Shown piece after piece: positions 19,087-27,049 of a DNA stretch of 64,000 bases; positions within the stretch are counted from its first letter, which is position 1; every line of letters begins with the position of its first letter. This DNA is from Legionella brunensis (lineage in GTDB: Bacteria; Pseudomonadota; Gammaproteobacteria; Legionellales; Legionellaceae). The translations under genes were made by a program, and so were the position numbers. The notes beneath the pieces were generated by a model. That model was given only the letters and a program-made list of their open reading frames with translations, searched no databases and was not told the DNA's origin. Where the stretch lies: positions 1-64,000 of the forward strand of contig NZ_LNXV01000007.1 of assembly GCF_001467025.1 (NCBI RefSeq), read 5' to 3'.

Positions 19087-20379
19087 ATGGCAAAGAATAA
19101 TCTAAAAAAGATTATCGATTATTTTGATAATTCGATGCAGCGAAGCTTATCAAATGCAGCGCATCAGCTTGTTGCTGTGGGGGCGATAGCTTTTTTTGGT
19201 TTCCCTTTATTTTATTGGGTCTGGACTGAGTGGTTTCCGCAACCTTATGAGACTTTATGGTTACGTTTGATAGGTAGTTTTCTTGGTTTAGGACTCATGT
19301 TAACGCCTTATTGGCCAAGCGCAAGCAAGCCTTATCTGCCTTTGTATTGGTTTGTGACTATTCTCTATACATTATCGTTCTTCTTTGCTTATTCGTTCTT
19401 AATGAACCAGGCCAGCGTCATTTCAGCGATGTCGTTACTTTGTAGTATTTTTTTGCTGGTTTTATTAGTGGATTTGCTAAGTCTCACGGTGTTGTTAATG
19501 TTTGGATGGGGACTTGCATTAATCTGTTATTACGTTGTTTCGCCAGAGCTTTATTTTGGTGAAGAACATCTTGAAATGACGGTCGTTTTGTTTTTTGTCA
19601 TTGTAGCTGGTTCTACCGTCAACTATAAAACTGCGATGTTACAACAGCAACGGTTAGCGGGAATGGCGGCTGCAGCCGGCATGATAGCTCATGAGTTACG
19701 TACTCCTTTGTTAGGGATCAAAAGTGGTGCGAAAGCAATGGCACATTATTCACCCCAATTATTTCAGGCTTACTATTTAGCAAAAGAGCAAGGATTATTA
19801 GATTCCAGTATTCGCGAGACGCGATTACAACAGTTAGAAGAGGTTAGTGAGCGAATTATTGGGGAAATTGATTATGCTAATACGATTATAGATATGCTGC
19901 TTGTAAAGGCTGGGCGAGAAAATTCATTGCAAAATTGCATACTAGAAGTTTGTTCAATGGCTGATTGTTTAAAAGAAGCTTTTTCTCGTTACCCATTTAA
20001 ATCCGTGCAAGAGCGAGCTTTAGTCAATTGGCAAGGTGATTTTGTTTTTACAGGTTCAAAATTGCTCATGCAGCACGTGCTTTTTAATTTATTAAAAAAT
20101 GCTTTATATGTGATAGCTACTGCCCAAAAAGGAGAAATTACTATATGGACAGTGCCTGGGGAAAAATTTAATATTCTTTATTTCAAAGATTCTGCGACAG
20201 GAATGTCGTCACAACAACTTTCAAAGTTGTTCAATCACTTTTATACCACAACATTTATGGGAACAGGTCTAGGATTATCTTTTTGTAAGTTAGTTATGAA
20301 CCGTTTTGGTGGAGATATTCGTTGTGAATCAGAGGAAGGATGTTATACGCAATTTGCCCTCTTTTTTCCTACGATGTGA
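19087..20379 (+). CDS. lqsS: Sensor histidine kinase LqsS
   Basis: Membrane sensor kinase of the Lqs system, which detects the alpha-hydroxyketone LAI-1. Six hydrophobic helices occupy residues about 28-180. The phosphoacceptor box MIAHELRTPLLG puts His at 202, close to the His200 reported for L. pneumophila LqsS. A kinase domain with an N-box (HVLFNLLKNAL) and a TGLGLSFCK G-box follows. I chose ATG 19087, giving 430 residues; an upstream in-frame TTG at 19030 would add 19 residues. LqsT is the other possible paralogue, but the adjacent lqsR and lqsA favour LqsS. Confidence 0.87.
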   Translation: MAKNNLKKIIDYFDNSMQRSLSNAAHQLVAVGAIAFFGFPLFYWVWTEWFPQPYETLWLRLIGSFLGLGLMLTPYWPSASKPYLPLYWFVTILYTLSFFFAYSFLMNQASVISAMSLLCSIFLLVLLVDLLSLTVLLMFGWGLALICYYVVSPELYFGEEHLEMTVVLFFVIVAGSTVNYKTAMLQQQRLAGMAAAAGMIAHELRTPLLGIKSGAKAMAHYSPQLFQAYYLAKEQGLLDSSIRETRLQQLEEVSERIIGEIDYANTIIDMLLVKAGRENSLQNCILEVCSMADCLKEAFSRYPFKSVQERALVNWQGDFVFTGSKLLMQHVLFNLLKNALYVIATAQKGEITIWTVPGEKFNILYFKDSATGMSSQQLSKLFNHFYTTTFMGTGLGLSFCKLVMNRFGGDIRCESEEGCYTQFALFFPTM

Positions 20380-20622
20380 CTCTTAAAAATTAAAGAGGTT
20401 TAGTCTGAAGAAGATTGATTTTTATTTGGGAAAAGCATCTACTCATGTTATTTTATATTCACAGAACTTATGGAAGCCCGCAACTTTTTTGTGAAAATTA
20501 TTTTCATTATTTGATATGACTAGGATCAATTTACATTTCGCCTAACAATTTCTCGAATTGATAATCTAGACGAATGTTGACAAAGGATGTACTTGTAATA
20601 GGAGCGCTGCTCAGGAGGAGCT

Positions 20623-21648
20623 ATGCAACATTTCTCGATACCAACCTGCTACTTTCCGAGCACGGCCTTGTTCATTGATGACAGCCGTGACTTTTTATTA
20701 AATTTTGTTTTGCAATTAGACGAAGGGCTTGCTTATCGAGTTTTTGATTCCCCGTTTGATGCCTTGGATTGTATTCATAAACAACGCTGTGAGTTAGACA
20801 TGCTTAGCCAACGGTGTCTAAGTGAGTACACCGAGGCTAAAAACTGCCCTTTGACGAATCACACGGTAAATCTTGATTTAGCGGCTATTCATTCCGAAAT
20901 TTATAATCCAAAACGCTTTACTGAGGTTTCAGTTGTAGTGGTTGATTATGCAATGCCGGGTATGAATGGTATTGAATTTTGCCGACGAATGGGGAATACG
21001 AACATAAAAAAAATTCTTCTAACAGGACAAGCTGATGAGCGGCTTGCTATAGAAGCTTTTAATGAAGGATTGATTCATCGCTATATTCAGAAAAGTGAGC
21101 CCAATGTTGCTGAGCTAATTACCAAGAGTATCTATGACTTGCAGCTGCAATATTTTCAATTGATGTCCGATATGATAGTACGGATGTTGTCAGTGACATC
21201 GCCAAGCTGTTTGCATGATAAAAAATTTGCTGATTTCTTTCGTCAACTCCGTCAAGAAAAAGGAATCGTCGAATATTATTTAGCTGATAATTCAGGGAGT
21301 TTTTTATTATTAGATGATGATGCAAATGTTAATTTCCTAATTGTAAAAAACGAGGCTGATATGCGTTTGCATTATGACTTGGCCTTGGATAATGGGGCTA
21401 GTGAAGAGGTGCTTGATCAATTAGCAAGCGGTGAAAAGATTCCCTGCTTTTGGCAAGCAAACACACAACCCCCAGAATGGAATGAGTGGTCTACTTGTTT
21501 AGTTCCCGCCCATCGTTTTGTTTCTGATGAAACGTATTTCTATGCATATACCTCAGGTGCGAGCTTGTTCGATGTGCATCAGGATAAGATACTTTCTTAT
21601 CACCGCCATTTGGAGGATATTGATGCGGAAGAATTGCTGCTAATGTAA
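20623..21648 (+). CDS. lqsR: Response regulator LqsR
   Basis: Pleiotropic quorum-sensing response regulator that controls transmission traits in Legionella. The receiver domain has the acidic pair FIDD at 18-20, a long insertion typical of LqsR, the phosphoacceptor Asp108 in VVVVDYAMPGMNG (the same position as in L. pneumophila LqsR) and the TGQAD switch region. The output half (residues about 180-341) is not a DNA-binding domain I recognise. A perfect AGGAGG lies at 20613-20618. The 243-base gap before it holds no gene, although in L. pneumophila hdeD lies between lqsR and lqsS. Confidence 0.93.
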   Translation: MQHFSIPTCYFPSTALFIDDSRDFLLNFVLQLDEGLAYRVFDSPFDALDCIHKQRCELDMLSQRCLSEYTEAKNCPLTNHTVNLDLAAIHSEIYNPKRFTEVSVVVVDYAMPGMNGIEFCRRMGNTNIKKILLTGQADERLAIEAFNEGLIHRYIQKSEPNVAELITKSIYDLQLQYFQLMSDMIVRMLSVTSPSCLHDKKFADFFRQLRQEKGIVEYYLADNSGSFLLLDDDANVNFLIVKNEADMRLHYDLALDNGASEEVLDQLASGEKIPCFWQANTQPPEWNEWSTCLVPAHRFVSDETYFYAYTSGASLFDVHQDKILSYHRHLEDIDAEELLLM

Positions 21649-21654
21649 GTTAGC

Positions 21655-21679
21655 CATACCGCGACTTGCTCGCGGTATC
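21655..21679. terminator. Hairpin between convergent lqsR and lqsA
   Basis: ATACCGCG (21656-21663) pairs with CGCGGTAT (21671-21678), leaving a 7-base loop that can tighten by one more A-T pair. It lies between two convergent stop codons and could end both transcripts, although no strong T tract follows on either strand. Confidence 0.55.
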
Positions 21680-21698
21680 CTAAGTCCTTGTAAACAAA

Positions 21699-22940
21699 TT
21701 AGGGTTGTACATTAAATAATGGCAAATTTTTTCCATAGCGTTTAATTTTTAATAAACTCGCAAGCACTCTCTCTAACTCATCATATTGATGGTTAGCGCT
21801 GACAGATAAACGAATCAATGCATTGTTTTTGGGTGTTGCCGGAGAGCAAAAGACTGCACCATGAATATCTGCTTTTTCGAGTTCGTTACGAAGCCAGATT
21901 GTATTTGCTTCACTTCCTGTAAGAAGAGGAATAATTTGCGAATTACTTCCTCCTAAATTAAAGCCGGCTTGTTGCAAAGATTCACGCAGAAAAAACGCAT
22001 TGTCATGTAATTTTTTGCGTCGCCATTCTTCTTTGGCAATAATATCTATGGAAGCTTGAAAGCCTGCTAAATCATGAGGTAAGAGGGTTGAACTAAATAT
22101 AGTAGGTAAAGCAGTGTAGCGAATTAATTCAATTAAGTGATGATTGGCAATAATGATGCCTCCGCGGCCCGAGAGTGCCTTTGCAAGGCTTGCCGTAATA
22201 ATGTCTACCTCATTGGATAAACCCAGATCTGCCACTAAACCACTTCCTTGCGGGCCGTGCGTTCCTAAAGAATGAGACTCATCGACAATTAATAAGCAAT
22301 TGTATTTCTTGGCTAGCTCTACATAGTCTTCTATAGGACTAATAGTGCCTGTGGTACTGTAAATGGCATCGATGGCGATAATTCCTGAGCCATAGCGCTG
22401 CACGCGTCTATGGAGTGACTCGACCGAGTTATGTTGAAAAGGAATTGGTTTTGCATTAGCAACTTTCACGCCTTCCCAAAAGGACATATGCGCATAAAAA
22501 TCTAAATAAACTGGCAAATCTCGCGACGCTAAGGCTTGAATTAATCCGATATTGGCGCACCATCCAGATTGCGCTAATAAACAAGCGGGATAACCAGTAA
22601 AATCAGCGAACTGTTGCTCGCAAGCTGCAAGAAGACTATCGTCATTTAAAAAAACAGGCGATTGCATTTGTCCATTACCATGCTCCATCATGGCTACTAC
22701 TTGCGCTTGGATTAGCAGGGGATGACGACTTATATGTAAATAATCATTGCTAGTCAGTAGTAAAGCTTTCTCGGTGGGAGTCTTGCCTTTGAGAATATGG
22801 TGTCCTTGCCATGATTGCTGGACCCTAACTTCAAAGTATTGTTGCATGGCTTGTTGGATAAATGGGGGGAAATTATCGTTGCTTCTGGCGGCACTTCCTT
22901 TTGCAAAAGCCAATGAAAGTTGTCTCTTGTATTCTACCAT
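21699..22940 (-). CDS. lqsA: Autoinducer synthase LqsA
   Basis: PLP-dependent alpha-oxoamine-synthase-like enzyme that makes the alpha-hydroxyketone signal LAI-1 (3-hydroxypentadecan-4-one) in Legionella; homologous to Vibrio CqsA and to BioF. Seen are TSNDYLHISRHP, the cofactor motif IVDESHSLGTHGP, and the Schiff-base lysine in ITASLAKALSGRGG (Lys254; Lys258 is reported for L. pneumophila). 413 residues. BioF is the main alternative, but convergence with lqsR and the CqsA/LqsA-like N-terminus settle it. Confidence 0.93.
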   Translation of the reverse strand: MVEYKRQLSLAFAKGSAARSNDNFPPFIQQAMQQYFEVRVQQSWQGHHILKGKTPTEKALLLTSNDYLHISRHPLLIQAQVVAMMEHGNGQMQSPVFLNDDSLLAACEQQFADFTGYPACLLAQSGWCANIGLIQALASRDLPVYLDFYAHMSFWEGVKVANAKPIPFQHNSVESLHRRVQRYGSGIIAIDAIYSTTGTISPIEDYVELAKKYNCLLIVDESHSLGTHGPQGSGLVADLGLSNEVDIITASLAKALSGRGGIIIANHHLIELIRYTALPTIFSSTLLPHDLAGFQASIDIIAKEEWRRKKLHDNAFFLRESLQQAGFNLGGSNSQIIPLLTGSEANTIWLRNELEKADIHGAVFCSPATPKNNALIRLSVSANHQYDELERVLASLLKIKRYGKNLPLFNVQP

Positions 22941-23052
22941 CTAGTAGCTGATCCTGGCTGTTACCGATGTTATTAAATCGGAACAATAAATTGCTGTTAC
23001 TAGGGTTATAACAAGGTCAGAGGGGTGCCGTCAATTTGTCTGGATTGTGAAC

Positions 23053-23643
23053 TCACCCAATCTCAAGGGTTTGCTTTTCACTCAGTAAATCAAAGGACGA
23101 AGAAAAGCGTAGTTTCAGCAAATAAATGCACGAAGCAGTGGTTATTTTTAAAGATGCACCAAAAAGATAAGGCCAAATGGCAACCCACCAAGCTTGTAAT
23201 GGCCCGAGGTAAAAACTTAAGACGACATAGCCGCAAAATAAAATTAAAGTCTCATTTAAAGAGAGACAAAGCCATGCGCTGAAGAAATTTTGAGGCTTTG
23301 TGCTTAGTAAGATTCTTGGTAAATAAAAAGATGAGAGCAAAAAGCCAAAATAATACCCGGCTGGTGGCGAAATATACCATTGGGAATTAACTGTGCCTTC
23401 CGGGAAAACCGGAAATGCTAAAGTTGCCAGACACAAATAAAATAAAACTACCCCAAACGCACGCTTACCAAGAAAAAGTACTAAAACTGAGATACTTAAG
23501 CTTTGTAAGGACATATAAACGGAAGTGCCTGGGATAGGTAGCTTTTTTAAAGCCATAAGTGTCATAAAGAAAGCCCCCAAAAATAAGATGACTCCTTGTG
23601 TCAGGGAATTAAAGATATTTAATTTTTTAGGGTTCGCAGGCAT
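23053..23643 (-). CDS. bioY: BioY-family biotin uptake protein
   Basis: Substrate-binding S component of ECF-type or stand-alone biotin transport. The family pattern is recognisable: PIPGTSVYMSLQSLSI after helix 1 (compare the BioY PVPVTLQTL motif), LATLAFPVF, SPPAGYYFGFLL, and a final WPYLFGASLKI. About six membrane helices. I use the ATG at 23643 (196 residues); a TTG at 23661 would add six residues. It is co-directional with and 112 bases upstream of lqsA. Whether it feeds biotin metabolism or is an incidental neighbour is unknown. Confidence 0.83.
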   Translation of the reverse strand: MPANPKKLNIFNSLTQGVILFLGAFFMTLMALKKLPIPGTSVYMSLQSLSISVLVLFLGKRAFGVVLFYLCLATLAFPVFPEGTVNSQWYISPPAGYYFGFLLSSFYLPRILLSTKPQNFFSAWLCLSLNETLILFCGYVVLSFYLGPLQAWWVAIWPYLFGASLKITTASCIYLLKLRFSSSFDLLSEKQTLEIG

Positions 23644-23717
23644 TGTTTTTACAGATAACAAAAAGAAAACACTATTTTATTAAATATCTTTTGTTGATCA
23701 ACTAAATAAGATAAATG

Positions 23718-23927
23718 TTATAAGCCAAAACCTGATTTTAATCTTTGCAGAGAGTATTTTGCTTGTTCAATATCTTCATCTTCCAAAGCAAATTCTAAGG
23801 CTTCTATATTTATTCGAACAGCATTTAGATTTATTCGTCTGATGCTTCTTAAGAGAAAACCAATACAGATAAAAACAAGCATACTAAAGAATGGATATTG
23901 GCGTATAAACTCTTCCAATGATTTCAT
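23718..23927 (-). CDS. Small single-pass membrane protein
   Basis: 69 residues with one membrane helix at about 12-28 (FFSMLVFICIGFLL), a basic stop-transfer segment (RSIRRIN) and a charged helical tail. AAGGG lies five bases before the ATG, which supports translation. No homologue is recognised. It follows the 24023-25057 gene on the same strand after a gap of about 95 bases. Confidence 0.5.
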   Translation of the reverse strand: MKSLEEFIRQYPFFSMLVFICIGFLLRSIRRINLNAVRINIEALEFALEDEDIEQAKYSLQRLKSGFGL

Positions 23928-24022
23928 AAATACCCTTAAGCAATTCCTGAGATTCTCCCATCATATGCTTGTCAAAGAAACGGCTCAATAGCTGGATTGT
24001 TGCAGCCAGAAAATCGTTAAAC

Positions 24023-25057
24023 TTACAATCCCGAAACAGGTTTTTTCCCTGAGAGCACATCATCAAGAAATTCATACTCTTGGATCATATCTTCGGAGCG
24101 GTGGCATCCAAAAATGTAACTTACAAGACGTTTAAACTGGGTGAAAATGGATTCATCATGAATGTCATTAAGTTTCATATGGAGTGTCTCTTGCATACGC
24201 TCTAAAATTTGTGATGGAGAAATCTTATCCAAAAGGGCTAGATGCGCTTTTAACTCATGTATCCCATGCGGTATAGACACTTGTTTGCCATCTTTATTTA
24301 ATTTATAGCGAGAGCCAAAATATCCAAGTGACCAAGGATCATTTTTACCTTTAAGCGCTTGCTCTATCTTTTGATTTAAATAATTATCAATTTTGAGCAA
24401 TAAGGTCCGGATACTTTGATTTTCCTGATCAATAATAAACTGCTTCCCAAATGGGGTTTCAACTTGTTGTTTAAGGAAGGTAAAAATTTGCGCTGTCTCA
24501 AAAGTATACTCACGTGACACCAAAATTGAGGCTAAGGATTTTACAATTTCCTCATCTTGATGGGTAATATCTTTAATTTCAGAATTAGAAATTTTGGCTA
24601 TCAGTTGTGGTATCCGGGTGATGAATAATGCAGATGATTTATTTCTCTTTGCTTCTGCAAGTAGTTCGTCATGACTTAAAGCTAATAAAGATATTAGGAT
24701 GTTTGCAGCGGATAATTGAGATTCTATTTCTTTAATGAATTTCTGTTGTCTGGCTAATTCGAGATTAATTAACTCTTTAAGGCTCTCACCATCTTCACCG
24801 TATTGTTCAACTTCCTTTAAGAGACCTTGATAAAACAGATTTTGTTGATTGACTGTTATAATCATTTCCTTGTATAAGACAATGAGTTGATTGGGCTCAT
24901 TTTTTAATTGTTCTATTTTGTTTTTAGAGTTAAATTTAAAAAAGCCACTTTCTTGTACTCGATAGGTTAGAAATTTTTGTCTTAATTCAGCTAAGTTGGG
25001 ACGACTTGCATTATTTTCCTTATTAATTAAGGAACCCTCTTCAAATTTACCGTGCAT
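24023..25057 (-). CDS. Hypothetical protein, PWxLG/DGxxxxPH family member 2
   Basis: 344 residues, highly helical and charged, with no membrane segment. Residues 241-265 (PWSLGYF, then DGKQVSIPHG) match the motif block of the protein at 9969-10922, and in both the block is followed by a helical C-terminal segment. The N-terminal parts are not obviously alike. I do not know the function. Two proteins of this kind 13 kb apart in accessory stretches suggest a Legionella-specific paralogous family. Confidence 0.7.
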   Translation of the reverse strand: MHGKFEEGSLINKENNASRPNLAELRQKFLTYRVQESGFFKFNSKNKIEQLKNEPNQLIVLYKEMIITVNQQNLFYQGLLKEVEQYGEDGESLKELINLELARQQKFIKEIESQLSAANILISLLALSHDELLAEAKRNKSSALFITRIPQLIAKISNSEIKDITHQDEEIVKSLASILVSREYTFETAQIFTFLKQQVETPFGKQFIIDQENQSIRTLLLKIDNYLNQKIEQALKGKNDPWSLGYFGSRYKLNKDGKQVSIPHGIHELKAHLALLDKISPSQILERMQETLHMKLNDIHDESIFTQFKRLVSYIFGCHRSEDMIQEYEFLDDVLSGKKPVSGL

Positions 25058-25357
25058 AATGACAACCTTAATTTCTCTTTATGGAATTAAAAAAGGAGCA
25101 AGATGGACTTATTATAAACAAATAAGTTAATTTTATTCTAGTCCTGAGCGGAGTAACTCCTTGCAAGAGTGCGCTGGTCTTTTTTGCAGAGCAGTTGCGC
25201 TCTTATCAAAGAGTATTGATGAGTGGGAAATAAGGGGGTGAATAAAAAAATAACGATTAATCCTATTATCAGTATTTCCTTGCATTATCATGACAAAAAG
25301 GATAAAAAAAATGTAAGTAATTGAATTTGGCTTTTATTTACGCCATTGTGTGGTTCT

Positions 25358-26317
25358 ATGTCATTAAACGAGCTTGGGTTGGATGAGTTATTCAGTATTC
25401 TTGATTGTGACAAGATTAAAGAATTAGTCGCTATATTTGGCGAGCGTAACGTTCATCAATTTATCGGTGAATCCAGGAAATCTAGAGTCTTACAGCACAA
25501 ATTCAATCGTGCTATCCAATCTTTGGCTGCCCTTATTAATGATGCCCCAAGATATCCTGTGATTATTCTCTGGAGTGTTTTGAATTTAATTAATCTTGGA
25601 TTTATTACATTAACAATCATAACTGCAAGTATTTTTTTATCCACGTTGGGAGTAGGAGTTCTTTACTTCGTTGCTAATTACTTAGAAATGAAGAAAATGG
25701 AAGTGAAGATGGAGCGTCTTTTCCAGTTGATTGAGTTGAAAGATAAAGTTGCCGATTTAATCTTGGAGAAAGAGGGGATTATTCAGGAAAAGCTGCTAAA
25801 ACCACAATTTAAGGATAAAAGACGACTTACAAGAATAAGAGATGCAGTAGGGTTGATCCTCTTCACTACAAGTACCTTATTTGGAACGTTTTTTTTAGGA
25901 GCAAATGCAATTGTCGCGGCATTCGGGGCTAGTGTACTTGCCGCTGCTCTTACAGGGCCAATAGGACTTCTAGGTGCCTTAGGGCTTTTCTTAGTGGTTG
26001 GTATGTACTTTGGAATTAATTATTATCAAATGAGCAAACGTGAAGATGAATGGAAGTTTGAACAAAAACAGCTTCTCAATGCATTGCATAAAAAAACTAA
26101 GCTATGCCACCGCATTCGAACTAGTCACTGTCAATTAGAGAGGATCAATATTGCTGAAGAGTCCAATGAGCCCTCCCAGTCTTTCAGTAAATCTTCGAAT
26201 AAATCAGGCACTGAATTTTCTGAAAAGACAAAATACTCGTTACCTTTCTTTGGCAGAAGAATGATGGTTGGCCCTAATTTTTTAGTGAATCCGGGTTCAA
26301 CTAAATTAAGAATGTAG
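25358..26317 (+). CDS. Hypothetical protein with two membrane hairpins
   Basis: 319 residues. Two paired hydrophobic stretches lie at about 70-105 (VIILWSVLNLINLGFITLTI and on) and about 165-225 (a Gly/Ala-rich pair ending in LFLVVGMYFGINYY), separated by a Lys/Glu-rich helical segment. A Ser-rich basic tail follows. No signal peptide. I chose the ATG at 25358; a TTG at 25346 is possible. The double-hairpin layout with charged helices occurs in Legionella effectors that insert into host membranes, but no specific family is recognised. Confidence 0.7.
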   Translation: MSLNELGLDELFSILDCDKIKELVAIFGERNVHQFIGESRKSRVLQHKFNRAIQSLAALINDAPRYPVIILWSVLNLINLGFITLTIITASIFLSTLGVGVLYFVANYLEMKKMEVKMERLFQLIELKDKVADLILEKEGIIQEKLLKPQFKDKRRLTRIRDAVGLILFTTSTLFGTFFLGANAIVAAFGASVLAAALTGPIGLLGALGLFLVVGMYFGINYYQMSKREDEWKFEQKQLLNALHKKTKLCHRIRTSHCQLERINIAEESNEPSQSFSKSSNKSGTEFSEKTKYSLPFFGRRMMVGPNFLVNPGSTKLRM

Positions 26318-26441
26318 GTAGTTCAAAGTTCTTAATTTCACGGCGTTGCGCAGGGTTTGATTAAAATATAATCAAATCCCCTTTGACTTTCTACTACTTG
26401 ATTCGATATCATGCTTCAAAATAAATCAAACAGGTAATACT

Positions 26442-26969
26442 ATGTACGTAATTGCTATTTGTGGTCCTTTAGAATCTGCTGCTCTTGAGTTTGCAAAACA
26501 ACTAAGCCGCGAAGTAAAGATCCCAACAACTATCCTTCATCAATTCGATTATCAAATTAAAGAGGATATTGATTTTGAAAGATTAAAAAAAGATTTAGAA
26601 CTCCAACAAGGAATTGTTTTATTGGTTGGACATACTCTCTATGTTGACGATGCATTAAAGAAAACTCTAGGAGAGGGTTTAAAAATCAAGTTGTTTATTG
26701 AAGCTGCATTAGATAGCTGTTTGACTAGCTTTATAAAGAAAAGATTGAGTGAGGATGTTGGTAAAAGTACTAGCGAGTATTTCGAGAAAGTTAAACCTCA
26801 AAATGAAATAATCAATGTAACAAAAAAATATGCTGATGTGGTAATTCCTGAGAAAGAGGATTATGCAGTTGCGCTGCAGCTACTTTGCTCAAGTATGCTA
26901 GCGTATCATTCATCGTTGGAAAAACAAGAACAAAAGAAGCCAACAACCTTTAGTCTTTTTTCAAATTAA
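26442..26969 (+). CDS. Uridine-kinase-like protein lacking the P-loop
   Basis: 175 residues that follow the core of uridine kinase: DFERLKKDLELQQG (residues 44-57), the core strand IVLLVGHTLYVDDALK (58-73), KIKLFIEA (81-88), a lid-like helix FIKKRLSEDVGKS, and the hallmark end YFEKVKPQNEIINVTKKYAD (113-132) then VVIPEK. The N-terminal strand that should end in GxxGxGKT instead reads ICGPLESAALEFAKQL (6-21), so the phosphate-binding Lys and Thr/Ser are gone. It is probably not an active kinase; a pseudoenzyme or regulator role is possible. It stands alone between a membrane protein and a convergent DUF2339 gene. Confidence 0.7.
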   Translation: MYVIAICGPLESAALEFAKQLSREVKIPTTILHQFDYQIKEDIDFERLKKDLELQQGIVLLVGHTLYVDDALKKTLGEGLKIKLFIEAALDSCLTSFIKKRLSEDVGKSTSEYFEKVKPQNEIINVTKKYADVVIPEKEDYAVALQLLCSSMLAYHSSLEKQEQKKPTTFSLFSN

Positions 26970-27049
26970 CTTCATGTTGCATGGCCTGTGTGCGACCGAT
27001 TATCATTATACCTTGATTCAAGGATGATTCTTCACAGGCTATTTTAAGT

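Noticed and set aside
23884-24075. 63-codon frame on the minus strand overlapping the end of the 24023-25057 gene
   Set aside because: It overlaps both neighbours, has no ribosome-binding site that I can see and no recognisable protein features. A frameshifted C-terminal extension is possible but unsupported.
25141-25205. Imperfect AAGAG-GCGC inverted repeat in the gap before 25358
   Set aside because: It has a bulge and a long loop, no T tract, and no position that would make sense for a terminator or operator.
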